In this document: in pieces, positions 16,858-29,162 of the stretch
Position numbering within the stretch: the first letter of the stretch is position 1
Layout: each line of letters starts with the position of its first letter
Assembly: GCA_030581615.1 (NCBI GenBank)
Contig: JAKTTT010000018.1
Span: 62,001 to 126,000 of the forward strand
Source of the DNA: Alloascoidea africana
Taxonomy: Eukaryota; Ascomycota; Alloascoideomycetes; Alloascoideales; Alloascoideaceae
Direction of reading: 5' to 3'
Length of the DNA stretch: 64,000 nucleotides
Program-made: the position numbers and the translations under genes
Notes under the pieces: generated by a model
What the model was told of the DNA's origin: nothing
The model's database searches: none
What the model saw: only the letters and a program-made list of their open reading frames with translations

Positions 16858-19800
16858 CTAGAGGTATAGACTAGCGCAGAAAACAATGTCTCTTTTTATC
16901 TTTTCTTGGCTCTCGGTCATCTTTGAATGAAGGCTAGAATCTCCAATAATCAAAGCTGCGGTTTTAACTTCCCTACAAACCTCATCCAGTCTAGTGATGA
17001 CACGGACTATAGTTCCTTCTTGCTCAGGACTTGCATCCATAATTTCTTTAAAAGTCTGTCCTCGAGCCCATTCATAGACGGTACTCATAAGAGCAAATCT
17101 GTTGCGTTCTAGGAATTCAGCCTCTTCCAGCGCCAAAGGGACCTGATAATCCTGGTACACATTTAGCAGTCTTTCAACAATATCCTGGATTCGTTTTTGG
17201 CCACGGCTTAGTCTTGGTGTTACAAAGGCGGCCTCTTCATTTGTTTTTCCCTCGTATACGAATGCAGAGAGCAGTGCCACAATCTCTTCAGGTTCAAAGT
17301 CGCCCAAGAAATTGTCAAGGACCAGCTCTGTTATCACAAGTTCCCAACCACAGTTAACTTCACAGGCAACTCTACCCTTTAGTAGCACATTTAGCTTGTC
17401 ATCAATAAATGCCAAATCTTTTAAAACCTCCAACCGCTGTTCGTAATCTGGTAGAAGTTCAAGATTATCGTCTGATATAAGACCTTTTAGGTCTTCAATA
17501 TTTTTGCGTAGCGTATAACGGTCATGAACCTGCTGGAAGTGTCTTACAAACTGGTCACAATGAATAGCTTGGCTTTGAGAGATCTTTTTCACGAGGTCGT
17601 TTCTCTCGTGTAACTTTTCAACAGTGCTAACGCCAGTAAGTTTATCCCAATTGGCTTCTTTCCATTTTCTCACTGTTCGCGTGAAAATTCTGGTAGTGTC
17701 TAAGATCTCTTCTTGAGGCGTCACTTCCGGATTTGCTACAAGTTTGTCGATATCTATAGGAAGCGTTAAATTTGTGACAACTTCGATATCGTTAAATGGC
17801 ACTTTCTTTAGCTGGAAAGAACCGTCAAAATCAAACTGGGGAACCATCTGGGTGCTGAACTCAGAGAGAGAAGGAATAAAAGGTACACTGTTTTGATTTT
17901 CTTTCTCTCTTTTGGTTCTTTGGTTCGCAGCCAAGACGTAGAAACTGTCGATGCTGGTTCTCAGTTGAACAAAATATCCAAACTGTCTTCTTCCATTAGC
18001 ATCTTTAAATGTCATTAACTTTCCCTTTTTGAATATTCTTCTTCCAAGTGGGCTTTTAGTCGCTTCAATAATAAGCTCCCGAGTCAAAACTTGAATCCTT
18101 AGCATTGAATCGTGAACAGATTCCAAGTCCTTCTTACAGTTCGGGCAATCATCTAATTGTATGCTTTTTAAAATGTCCTCGTTTAGCTTAACATTTTGCT
18201 CATGCTCCGGTAGCAACACCTGAGTAGCGTTTTCGCTGAAGGACCTCTTTATCATCTCCTCAACCCTCAGAGCCTCAATTCGAAGCAAGTTCAAAATCAT
18301 GTTATACGTCAACCGAAACTGCGACTGCAATTTTGTTGGGTTTCCTAGGGTAACATTTCTCAAGCTCAACTCATCCAGTGGTTTAATATAGGACATGATT
18401 ATTACAGTGCCCACAGGATCCAATCCACGTCTCCCAGATCTTCCTGCCATCTGGGTGAACTCTCCAGGAAGTAGGTCTCTGAATCCATTTCCGTCATGCT
18501 TTCGGATCTCACTAAAAACAACAGTTCGGGTTGGTAGGTTCAAACCCATGGCAAACGTTTCCGTTGCAAACAGAACTTTTACCAAATTCTTTGAAAACAA
18601 TATTTCAATCACTTCTTTTGCAATTGGCAGCAGACCTCCATGGTGAACAGCTATTCCTCTACCCAGCATTTCCCTAATTGCTAGGATTTGTGGAAGGTTT
18701 CTGTCCTGCTTTGTAAGTCTGGCAACAGCTTTATCTATAAAAAGATGTATCTCTGCTTTTTCTTTGCCCGTGCAAAAGTCAACGCTTCTTACCGTATTCG
18801 CATACTCCTCACATCTCTTTTTGGAAAAGACAAATATCACAACAGGTAGCAACTCTTTTTTCTTCAAAAACTGAACCAATTGTAGCCAGGTTGTCTTGGT
18901 TGGTCCATCTCGAGCAAACATTCTTCCCGTAGTAGAGCTACTTGAGCCGCCCCTTCCCCTTGTCATAGCTCTATTACTTCCGCCACGCCCGCCACGGCTA
19001 CCACCACAGATATTGCCTCTGCCACCTCTTCCTGAAGATTGAACCTCTTTCTTGGGTTCTGGATTCAGTATCAGCTTGTGCTTTTTGAATCCGTCATCTA
19101 AAAATTTTCGATCCTGACTCACAACCTTGACTATATCGTTCTTTGCCCATATATAGTATTCTAGCGGAATAGGACGCTTGGGAGTTGAAATAACATAAAT
19201 ATCCTTATGCTTTGTCCGACCAACCCAATTTGCAAATTCATAAGTGTTTGGAACTGTGGCAGAGAGAAGGATGAACTTCACATGGTCAGGGAGCATAATA
19301 ATAACCTCTTCCCAAACCACACCTCGATCAACATCATTCACATAATGGACCTCGTCAAATATGACAAATTCAACATCTCGTATCAGATCAGCGCCCCTAT
19401 ATAGCATGCTGCGCAAGATTTCCGTAGTCATGATCAAACAGTCGGCTTCAGGGTTTATTTGAACATCGCCGGTAAGCAGACCCACATCGACATCTTCAAA
19501 CGTCTGTTTAAAATCCCGAAATTTCTGATTACTGAGCGCTTTAATAGGAGAGGTGTATATTGCCTTTGTCCTATTCCTGTTAGCCATTGCAATAGCATAC
19601 TCTGCAACAACGGTCTTTCCAGCAGACGTGTGGGCTGCAACAAAAACAGAGTCTCCCTGTTCCAAGTGATAAACTGCCTCCTGCTGGAACGTGTCGAGCT
19701 CAAACGGCCAGGTACGGGCCATGTTAGGTACAAGCTCGTGGAAATTCTCTAACTTGTGGTTTAGATCCACAACGTGGGCCCAGTTTCTCTTATGTTTCTT

Positions 19801-20646
19801 CATAGTCTCCGCAAGGTCGTTTCCTAGATTCTTCGTCGGACGAGCAAATGTAATATCTACTGGTAAAAGATCATCAATGTCACTTTCATAAGCTTTCTGG
19901 ATTGGCTTTGGAATAAATGTGCTTTTAACGACGCTGTCTTCAGTTGAATCGTCCTCATGGTTCTTCTCAATGTCATTATCATCAATCTGATCCTCATCCA
20001 TAACTGCCAATTCCACTGCTTCTTTGGAATCAGTCTGGCCAAATTTGCTTGCCTCCGTCATTAGTCCTCTCGATAGGCCAGGTGGCTTGTCAAACAGCCC
20101 GTGCTCATCTCTATGTAACAAAAGTCTGTCGCTTCCATCTGTAAGATCCAATCCGCCTGGCTGAAAAGGTAAGAAGCCCACTCTTCCTCTCACTATATCG
20201 CTTTTCGGTCCCAGCTGGCGGCTCATGGACCACGAATTTGAAGCATCGAGACAAGCCAGACTGGATTGATCAAAAGTCTCCTTATAACCACTGATGTCAC
20301 CCTCTAAACCAACCCTAGTGAAAACGAAGGATTCGCTTCCAATGGCCGCCGGAAGGGAAGTGAGCTGGTTAAAAAAATGAGATTTTTCGATGAAGGGAGC
20401 CCTAAATTCCTATTTTTAATAAACTTTCAATAACAAATGGCAATTAATCGGAACTCACTCTTGCACATCGTTCAGTATGTTCCATGGTAAAGAGGTAGGA
20501 GGTAATAGAAACCTCTCAATTACTTCGTCTTGTACTTCTCTGTCGGTTTTCTCCGCTGGAAAAGAAGACTGCTTCCTATCCAAAGCCTTATCATCTCGCA
20601 ATGTCAAAACCTGCAATTGTTTTGCCAGATCTTCTATACCGCTCAT
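16858..20646 (-). CDS. SKI2: Ski2 RNA helicase of the Ski complex
   Basis: DExH helicase that feeds mRNA into the cytoplasmic exosome for 3'-5' decay, working with Ski3 and Ski8. Two exons on the minus strand: 20646-20459 and 20401-16858. The 57-nt intron has donor gtgagt and acceptor atttag. Splicing restores the family N-terminus: FLLPPTSLPWNILNDVQE joins APFIEKS and continues into FTRVGLEGDISGYK, as in Ski2 proteins. Product 1243 residues (S. cerevisiae about 1287). Motifs: HTSAGKT (Walker A), TSPIKALSNQKFRDF, FDEVHYVND (DEVH box), LSATVPN, and AMGLNLPTRTVVF and QMAGRSGRRGLD (motifs V and VI). The insertion domain contains an RGG-rich stretch. The C-terminal helical domain ends REVKTAALIIGDSSL and DIVFCASLYL. 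The homology is very strong throughout. Confidence 0.96.
20402..20458 (-). other. SKI2 intron
   Basis: 57-nt intron, donor gtgagt, acceptor atttag. Chosen because it is the only acceptor nearby that keeps the conserved Ski2 N-terminal sequence in frame. Confidence 0.85.
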
Positions 20647-22167
20647 GATTTCTCAGTGGAGGTGCAACCTCCAACCAGACTCAACATCAATTACCACAAA
20701 TATATGGTCACGTGAATTTTCTGAAAGCTGTTGAACAGCCTACCAAACCATTTTATCTTCTAGTTAACAAAAGCATAGTTCGCCTACTTTCTGGTTACTC
20801 TTCAACTATGATATTGCAATAAAGGCTCTAAGTTTTTTCAGCTTAGCTCGAGTTTATATTTTGACTTGTGTAGGTTTAGTCGCTCTTTTCCCAATGCTTG
20901 GAGGATTCTCTTCAATACATGCAAGTGATATTCTACATCAATTATCTCTTCAATGTTCTTTTTCTACCAATTCACAACGCTAGCAATACCTCTGGCAATT
21001 GCACCCATTCTGTACTATTCCGTGAAAAAAAGTCAGCTTCTTTTGATAAATAGAAACTTTTTCTGAGCCATTGGGGGACTGTCACGCACAGCGGGAAATG
21101 TTGGCTTAAACTCAGTTAGGATCTCTCTAAGATTGACCTAGCAATAATGCATATACTGAGTTCCATATCTCCTTACTTGGAGAAGTAGTTTGTTAAGGAT
21201 TTCTATACTTGCGATTTGATAATCCCCTGTCTATATCACCACATTGGTGAGAATATTTTGCGTTTTTCAGTGTTTGGTGGTATCCGAAAAGTGGTATATT
21301 GGATCTGATATTGGAGTTTCGTTTATGACCCCATCCCGTTTTTGTGTTTTTTAATCCCCCAAACCAGAATTTCTTCTTACTATTGGCACTGTGTATACAT
21401 TTTTGAGGTTACTGCTCTTGTGGTCTCACCTTTTTGAAGGCCAATCATGATTTCATTCTTCAACGATGGGAAATTGCTCTCATGAAAAGAGCTTGAAGCA
21501 AAAAAATCAATTCATTAACAATAAACAAGTACACCCTGTCAGATGACCTAAGAAATGTAAGTAAATTATTGGCTGAAGTATATGTAGAAGTTGTAAATAA
21601 AAGATAAATCTTACCCTCTTGTGTTGCTTCCAGAGCTAAATGATTTCAGTTATATTCTAACCTAAACACGCCAAACTTTGAAAACCAGCATAGAAAAAAT
21701 AAATGTGTGGCTAACAAATTGGAGTGATAGGTTTCAAAAAAGAAAAGAATAACATGGAGTTGGCTCATTTATAGATGGACATGGAGCGCTGACCTGGAAT
21801 TGGAGTTCTTTAAAAGATAGAGAGTTGGGAAATATTTTACAGGCAACTATATATCAGTAAAAAGGGATAAGTAGAGCACCGGGGTGCTTGTGCGGCTTTT
21901 GGAGTCTAAAGAGTTTAATGAAATCCTTCTGTTAAAAATTGGAGGATAATGTGAGAGAAGCTGAGAGCTCATGACCAGATGGTTGGATAGGACCTGGGTG
22001 AAAGTCTGTTCTATTAGATCGAGAGTTGTCACGTAAGCCTAGCATATTGGAAACTGAGTTCTCTTTGTATTTCCCATTACTATTTTCCACCATTTCAATC
22101 AAAACACAAGGAAATTGCACAATACATTACACAAGTTTATTCAGCTATGCTCAGACAACCTGCAATT
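20647..22167. other. Intergenic, SKI2 promoter to SIN3 3' end
   Basis: 1.5 kb without any supportable gene; the longest frames are about 60 codons. A tcacgtga E-box lies at 20708-20715, about 60 bases upstream of the SKI2 start. No tRNA or repeat was seen. Confidence 0.5.
20708..20715. promoter_or_regulatory. CACGTG palindrome upstream of SKI2
   Basis: Sequence tcacgtga about 62 bases upstream of the SKI2 start codon; matches a Cbf1-type E-box. Function inferred. Confidence 0.4.
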
Positions 22168-25100
22168 CTAAAAAGTAGCCATCTCCTGATCATTAAGCTG
22201 TGAATTTTCTTCTACAGTTAAAGCTTCTGGTCCATAGTTAATCCACGATCCAAACCTCCTTGAGAGCTCTTGTTCTTCTTCCTTTGAAGCGCTCTTGTCC
22301 CAGCTTTCAAAGCATTCGGCAAAACTTTTTTGTGCACGACCACGTCTAGGGACAGTTGAATTTTTAAACACCCCCGTCTTGATAAATACATCCTCCTTGT
22401 CCGCTTCAAAGAACAATTTGTAAGTGTTGAGACATATTTTTACACCCTGTTGAGAATTCGCATACCCATCAATCTCGGTGGTATTTCCAGAAATATTTCG
22501 TTTCAAGAATGGTGTCCGAAGCAGACCTGTTGGAACATTTTCCGTTGGTCCATCTCGTACGTACGCGTTCATGTAGTTGGTCCATTTTCGTTCCACAGCC
22601 TGTTCATCATAGGCGTTCAGATCATCCAAACCAATAAACTGAAAAGAACAGCGATTATTGGCATCATCCCATTCTATTCTAAACATATTCTCGTCTGCCC
22701 CTATTGCAGATCGAGTGCGCTTCTGAGCAAGAATCAATTCCTGGGGGCTCTCACATTCCTGTTCATTGTTGCGATTCTCGAACTGGAAAATAGCATCATA
22801 CACCCTGTAATCGCTATTGATCGCTTGAATATTCTTGACAATGTTATGGATAACTTTGTCAACTGTGTAAACTTTGTAAGCCTTGTTCATATACCCATCT
22901 CTAAGCGATTCTTCAAACCATTGATGATCCAGGTCCCCACTTATGACACGCTCACAAAGACGCAAAACTTGTCCATAGCAATTTTCGGCTTGAAACTGCA
23001 AACCTCGGTCCACAAGCCTGTTATCCAACAAGCCTAGATCTTTGGCAAATTGCGAAACTGCCCGTGGCTCTGAAGATACCTCTGCTTCTAGCTTTTTCAA
23101 TTCTTCTAGCCGTTCATACAGGGCTTGTATATGCCTGAAAAGCACATATACTGCTGTGTTTGCATATAAGCTAAATGGTTTTGTACACTTGGTGTTTTCA
23201 TCAGTTGAATCTGAATTAACAATTGTAGATGAATCTGTACATGCCACTTTCCCTCGTTCACCGGAAGATTTGATCATAGTGCACGGTAACTCTGGGTCAG
23301 TTTGGGCTAAAAATGTATCAACACATGATTCATCAATGGAAAAAAGTAAGATCAATAACTTGCAGTAGAAATACAGCACATGTCCCATTTCGTTCCCAAC
23401 GGGGTTGGTCACAGGTGTTTTCAAATGACAAAGAATTAATCCGAAAATATCCAGTAAAATATTCTTATCCATAAACTTGTACTCCAGTTGCGTTTGCGGA
23501 AGCGGGCTTAAAGGATCAACTCTCAATGTTGCTTGCTCGACTTTTATTGTGCTGATTTCCGCTACAAGTTGTTTTGTTGATAACAGCTTGCGGTCAGTCT
23601 GTTTGAATGTAAGACCAATATGATCCAGAGATTTTAAAAACGCTTGCTTTTCGGTCTCTCTCCAGACTCTGTTCCACTTACTATGTGCATAATTCCATTC
23701 TTCTTTTTTCTGCTCTAACCTCTTCAAAATGATTGGAATAGAAACCGCAGGCTTATTGTGGAGCATGTCGATGACATCGGCCCCATTTTCAGGACCATAA
23801 ATTTTTTTAATGATCTTTTGGTATATTGTGATTGAGCTATGGCCTAAGCCGGGCTCCAGTGTGTAGATTGCCCGTTCGTAAAATGTCATATTTGAAATCT
23901 GGTTCTTAATATTCCGAAGCATCTGAATAGTTCGAATATTAGCCTCCATATAAAAGTCGTATTCGTGTCTCTCTTCCTCTATTCTATGCAGTATTTCTTC
24001 GTACTGGTTCTTCCTATGTGCGATAAAACCAGAATCCTCTGACGCCCAAATCGGATGTGCAACATACTCATCGTTCAAAACATCCCAGCATAGTTGATCG
24101 CGACCACGGCATGGCATGTTAATTTCGGATCTAGGCAACCGTCTGTAACTCGGGCCAATCTTCTCGAGCTTATTCAAACGACTCTTGTGCCTGTCCCCAA
24201 TTTCATTATCGATTCGTCGTGGTCGTTTTTGACCATCTGTATACCCCATCAAATTCTTAAAGCGATTGAAAAGAGAGGCATTGTTGCCGATAAATTCCCC
24301 AGCACGCTCAATCAGCAAGTCAGCATCGATCAAGCCCTGTGAAAACAGATTGAGAAGTTTTAGAAATTCGTTATAAATCTGGTTATTGTGGATGAACGTT
24401 TTGATCTCTTCAAAAAAAACCAAGTCAGAATCTTGAGAATCTTGAGAATCTTGAGAATCTCGTGAGCCTCGTATATTCGAGGTTGGAAATGTTTCGTTCT
24501 CAATGCGCTTTCGTTTATTCCTGTTTTCTGTAACAGGAGAAACGTCGGTACCAGTTGGTGGAACAATTTGTAACTGTTCCTGCGACTGATTATTGTCTTT
24601 ATCTGGCATAAATTGGTAAAACTCATTTACCAAATTGGGCTCATCATGGAATATTTCTCTGATCTGATGGCGTACTTCAGGAGCCGGTACTTTATTTTCC
24701 AAATGAGCCAGAATAATTTCACAAAAGCAACGATAGAGATCGGGCCGATCAGGATATCTCGTTTTTATACTATTAATAAAACTAGAAGCCAAGCTCAAGC
24801 TTTTAGGGTCCATGTTTCTGAGGCCATTACTTGCTTCCTCATCATTATTATTGTGCAAACGAAGATCATAAGCTGCAATTTGTCTCCATCGATCGTCGCC
24901 ACTGATAACTCCCCCAGAATTTGTAAGAGTACCAGCGCCACTTGGGGTCGTTACAAATATAGAATTTGAATTGTACGGCGAATAATCGATCCGATATCCA
25001 GGTGGAAGCAAGGAGTTGAACCCTTGGAGAAGATCAGGATACTCTTGAAACAAAGAATATGCTCGTTCTATGATTCTCGGTATTCCATCCCTTTTGTGTT

Positions 25101-25752
25101 TAATATCATCCATTATCTCCAAAAAAATGCCGTAAGAGTTAGGGTACCTTAGTTTCACCTGGTCTAAGAATAGGTTCGCTCCATTTACATTTAAAAGTTG
25201 TTGCGGAGGTTCATTCGATGGCTCTGCAAGCCTTTGATAACCAACAGTGTAACCACCATTCTCTGGTCCCGGAGTTTGAGCCTGAAGATGATATGAAGCT
25301 AGATTTTGAGGAAGATGTGGTGCACCCTACAAACTAATGTAAGCAAGAGTTTTTGTCTAAAAATGACTTGTAATTTGTTCTCACCTGTTGTGATTGAAGA
25401 ATATGAAAACTTCCAGTCGGTATAGGAAGGTAAGAACCACCATGAAAATTTTGTAAAGGTAGCTGCTGATTTACACTTGTTTCTGATAACAAAGGGAAGT
25501 TAACTCAAAACCCAATCAATATACTCCAGGTTTTGCAAGAAGATAATAAAAGCAAATAACTGCATACGATTATTAACCGATATTGGTGATGGAAAGGGAA
25601 AACCAGCAACTCCATTTGACGGACTTTAATAAAATACAACAGTTAGTATAATAGGACTAATGAAACATATAGGAAAATGCTCGGAATACAAACTGAATTC
25701 GGTAGGATGGCACATTCGGCCTATTGTCAGGCAAGCGCCCTTGTCCAGACAT
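22168..25752 (-). CDS. SIN3: Sin3 corepressor scaffold
   Basis: Scaffold of the Rpd3 histone deacetylase complexes. Four exons on the minus strand: 25752-25694, 25623-25568, 25482-25385 and 25326-22168. The three introns have acceptors attaaag (after a perfect tactaac), tatcag and ttgtag. Together they give 1123 residues starting MSGQGRLPDNRP. Exon 4 alone has no ATG in the right place; the upstream exons are needed to complete PAH1 (LLNVNGANLFLDQVKLRYPN). PAH1 is about 110-180, PAH2 about 245-310 (RYPDRPDLYRCFCEIILAHL), PAH3 about 380-430. Next comes the Sin3 histone-deacetylase-interacting region (GPSYRRLPRSE, CWDVLNDEYVAHPIWASEDS). S. cerevisiae Sin3 is about 1536 residues, so this is a short form. 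The first donor, gtttgt, is unusual and the least certain point of the model. Confidence 0.88.
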
Positions 25753-26221
25753 TTTTTTTGAATGCAGTAAATATGAAAAAAAATACTGAAAGACTGCCGT
25801 GTCAAATGAGTCGAGGAAAGCGAGAAATGACCCACGGAACTAACACAAAATCGCGCTTTTTGGAAGTAAAATAGATAGATTGCAAAAGAAGAGAGTAGGC
25901 AAAGTACCACTTTCATGTTATGCAAAATTGGTCATAAGTTAGTAAAAGTCGGGGTAACTTTAGTTTTTATTCAATTCAAATTCATACATCAGAAAGCGTT
26001 TTCAAGGGCGAATTATTGGCTCTTTTGGTTGGTAAATGCTGATGATAATTTTGTATTTCTCTGTAAGTTTGCTGTAGTTTTTGTGGTTGTTGATATAGAC
26101 GGTGTATTTGTTGTTGTACTGGTTTTGAGTGTGTGTTGATGCTTCTACATCAAGGAAAGTTGTCACACTTCACGTCTTCTTTTCTCGGTGCCAACATCGT
26201 TATCAGTAGAGTCTAAAAACC
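25753..26221. other. Divergent promoter region SIN3/RPB11
   Basis: 469 bases between the starts of SIN3 (-) and RPB11 (+). No other gene seen. Confidence 0.5.
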
Positions 26222-26660
26222 ATGAACGCCCCAGATAGATTTGAACTGTTTTTACTGCCGGATGGGGTCCCTAAGTATGTTGCCTTACTAGCAAATTTAA
26301 TTTTACTTTGGCATCAGCGTTTCTAATACTTTTATCGACTTCAGAGTCGCAATATCGCCAGACCCAAGGGTTCCCAACGCAGCAATATTCAAATTTGAAA
26401 GAGAAGACCATACATTAGGGAATCTTCTGCGGGCACAGCTATTACAGGATGACCGTGTTTTGTTTGCTGCTTACAAAGTAGAGCATCCACTTTTTTTCAA
26501 CTTTGTGATGAGAATACAAACGGAGGAAGGATACACTCCAAGACAAGCCTTGGAAAATGCCTGTAATGCGATAATTGGCCAACTGGTACAGTTACAACAA
26601 CGGTTTCAAAATGAATGGGATCTTTCGGCCATTTTGGACACAGGTAATTCTGAGATTTAA
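26222..26660 (+). CDS. RPB11: RNA polymerase II subunit Rpb11
   Basis: Small assembly subunit of RNA polymerase II, pairing with Rpb3 in the alpha-like heterodimer. Two exons: 26222-26274 and 26345-26660. The 70-nt intron has donor gtatgt, branch-like ttctaatac and acceptor ttcag. The 122-residue product starts [15 protein letters not shown], nearly identical to the S. cerevisiae start. The alpha-like motif [19 protein letters not shown] follows, then [13 protein letters not shown] and the C-terminal helix. Length matches the family (120). The stop lies just after a possible donor (gtaatt), but no third exon is needed. Confidence 0.95.
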
Positions 26661-27087
26661 ACTGTTTAATGGATGCGCTTTTTTTATTGTTATTAGTTGT
26701 ACAGTATTTTTGCTAAAAGCACACCCATTAAAATCAATAATATGGCTGAATTCGAATGAAGTTACAGATTATCGTCAAAAGGTATCAAAATATCTGCTCA
26801 AGTTGTGGGCTTTTTTTCATCTTTTGGCATTTTGTTCAATAATACGCTTTGTACTCTGCGCTTGACTGCCAAAGATAAAATAACGGTATTGTAGAAGGAA
26901 ACATATTGGCTTTCCAGCTACAGCCGCAGTTTAAAATGATTAAAATCTATTAAGACTCCGTAACAGTTATTCTATATTGCAGTTTTTATTTTTCTTGAGT
27001 AAAAAAAAAAAGAAAATAAACAGGAGAACGTCAATGGACGGAACAGGTTCATAATGCAAAGATGTATGTGATAATAGTATGTGGGCT
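26661..27087. other. Convergent intergenic region
   Basis: 427 bases between RPB11 and the complex I gene. AT-rich with an A run near 27001; a spurious 96-codon frame overlaps the RPB11 end. Nothing else seen. Confidence 0.5.
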
Positions 27088-28524
27088 CTAACGATCAACC
27101 TCTCCAAACACCAAATCCATGGTACCAATAATCGCAACGGCATCTGCCAAGTAGTTACCTCTAGCTATATGATCAAAAGCACCTAGATGGGCGAATCCTG
27201 GGGCTCTGATCTTACATCGGTATGGCCTTTCCGTTCCATCAGAAACCAGGAAAACGGCCATTTCTCCCTTGGGTGCTTCAATCGCCGTATAGGTCTCACC
27301 AGGAGGAACACAGTAACCCTTTGTGAAGAGTAAAAAGTGGTGGATTAAGGCTTCCATATCCTCCTTCATCAATGCTCTTGGTGGAGGACTGATCTTGAAA
27401 TCTTCTACTTTAACTGGTCCAGCTGGCATGTCGTTATAGCACTGTTCAATGATTCGAAGAGACTGTCTAAACTCTGCCATTCTGCATAGATATCTGTCAT
27501 AGCAGTCTCCATTGAGGCCAACGGGGACTTCAAAGTCAACCAGGTCGTAAGCGTCATAAGGCTCATTTTTCCTAATGTCGTATGGGATACCCGAGCCTCT
27601 TAGCATAACACCTGATAAAGAGTGGTTTAGTGCTTCCTCAGCAGTCACAACTCCAATGTTGACGGTTCTCTGTTTCCATATACGATTATCTGTCAGCAAT
27701 TCCTCAGTTTCGTCCAAACGGTCACCAAACTGCGTTGCCCACATGTATATATCATCCAGTAAACCATTTGGTAAATCTTGGGAAACTCCACCTGGTCTCA
27801 CGTAGGCTGAATGCAAACGGGCACCAGATACACGTTCGTAAAACTCCATCAACTTTTCACGCTCTTCAAATCCCCACAAGAAAGGTGTTAACGCACCGAC
27901 ATCCATAGCGTGGGACAACACAGACATTAAATGGTTGAGAACTCTTGTAATTTCACCAAACAATGTTCGGATATACTTTGCTCTGATGGGGACCTCCACG
28001 TTTAGCAACTTTTCAACCGCCAATGAGAAGACCAATTCATTTGTCATCATGGAAACGTAATCAAGACGGTCAAAATATGGTAAAGCCTGCATATAGGTTC
28101 TAAACTCGATCAACTTTTCCGTTCCTCTGTGAAGAAGACCAACGTGAGGATCAGATCTGACAATCTCTTCACCTTTCAATTCCAAAATCAATCGCAAGAC
28201 GCCGTGTGCAGCTGGATGCTGGGGTCCAAAGTTGACAGTAAAATGCCGGATCTTAGTATTCTGAGTCGAGAGTAGCTTGTCACTATCCGGGTTTTCTGTG
28301 TTGAGATCTTCTACAAGCTCTGTGGGTTGGTAACTTCCTAGAGCATTTTCAGGTTTTCTTGGCGAAGCGAACCCGTCTTCTTCCTTCGCGGCTTTCCTAA
28401 CCAGACTTGTAGATAAAAATCGGGGAACCCCTGTAGAAGCAACGGCTGGAGACCGAAGCAGCCTGGGGAACGCCACGCTTGCAGGTCGTTGTGCGATCGT
28501 CCGGAGCAGTCTGCCTGAGAGCAT
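27088..28524 (-). CDS. Complex I 49 kDa subunit (NDUFS2/NuoD)
   Basis: Core peripheral-arm subunit of mitochondrial NADH:ubiquinone oxidoreductase that forms much of the quinone pocket. I start it at the ATG at 28524; the frame upstream begins only with TTG. Product 478 residues. The first 40 residues ([24 protein letters not shown]) are Arg/Ser/Ala-rich with no acid, a clear mitochondrial presequence. Signatures: [18 protein letters not shown] (quinone-site His), [41 protein letters not shown], ending DLVFGEVDR. The gene shows that the organism has proton-pumping complex I, which Saccharomyces has lost. Single exon. It faces AIM34 across a 638-base divergent region. Confidence 0.96.
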   Translation of the reverse strand: MLSGRLLRTIAQRPASVAFPRLLRSPAVASTGVPRFLSTSLVRKAAKEEDGFASPRKPENALGSYQPTELVEDLNTENPDSDKLLSTQNTKIRHFTVNFGPQHPAAHGVLRLILELKGEEIVRSDPHVGLLHRGTEKLIEFRTYMQALPYFDRLDYVSMMTNELVFSLAVEKLLNVEVPIRAKYIRTLFGEITRVLNHLMSVLSHAMDVGALTPFLWGFEEREKLMEFYERVSGARLHSAYVRPGGVSQDLPNGLLDDIYMWATQFGDRLDETEELLTDNRIWKQRTVNIGVVTAEEALNHSLSGVMLRGSGIPYDIRKNEPYDAYDLVDFEVPVGLNGDCYDRYLCRMAEFRQSLRIIEQCYNDMPAGPVKVEDFKISPPPRALMKEDMEALIHHFLLFTKGYCVPPGETYTAIEAPKGEMAVFLVSDGTERPYRCKIRAPGFAHLGAFDHIARGNYLADAVAIIGTMDLVFGEVDR

Positions 28525-29162
28525 TGCTTTGATAACCGTGAGACCGAGAAAGAGATTTTTATCAGTCTTGTGGAGCTTGGACTGGTATTCTCCCAAACAC
28601 TCCAATTAACTTGCTCCTATTGGGCATCAGCGGTCACATGACCAGGGCATCACCGCGTGGCCGGGTTACTCAAAGAGGCAGGGTAAGGCAAGCTGATGAA
28701 ATTGGTAATTTTCGGGAGAAACATGTTGTTTGCTTTAGAAAGTTAGCGATGAGCCTAAACTCGAATGGTTTGATGAGCATCACTGTCTGGCATGGGTAGC
28801 ATCTTTTCATATTCTGTAGGGCCAACTCTAATAGCCAACTCCTTTTGCCTAAATAGCTCTCAGATTGTAACTCCATTATTAGAATGTGGGGGAGACTTTT
28901 GCAGAAACTAGAAACCGTTTTCAATTCGATGTTTTATTTTTGCTCCGATACACCGGATGCAACGAAATATGCAACTTGACTCTATTATAGGTGGGACGAC
29001 TGGGCGTGGTTAGCATTATTGTTTAAGCTCAGTAACCCATTGGCGGAGTATAAATGCATTAGCGTTGGGCTATTGGCTTGTTATGCACTTCTTGGATTAC
29101 AACAACAAATAAATCAAAAGCTCATTCGTACTTACTCCATACATCATCATCAACCACCCAGG
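28525..29162. other. Divergent promoter region, complex I subunit/AIM34
   Basis: 638 bases between two divergent nuclear genes for mitochondrial proteins. A gtcacatgac palindrome lies at 28633-28642. No gene seen. Confidence 0.5.
28633..28642. promoter_or_regulatory. GTCACATGAC palindrome
   Basis: Perfect 10-bp palindrome with a CACATG E-box-like core, about 110 bases upstream of the complex I subunit start and about 520 bases from AIM34. Regulatory role inferred. Confidence 0.35.

Noticed and set aside
26642-26700. Possible extra RPB11 intron (gtaatt donor near the stop)
   Set aside because: The 122-residue product already matches the family length; nothing conserved lies downstream.
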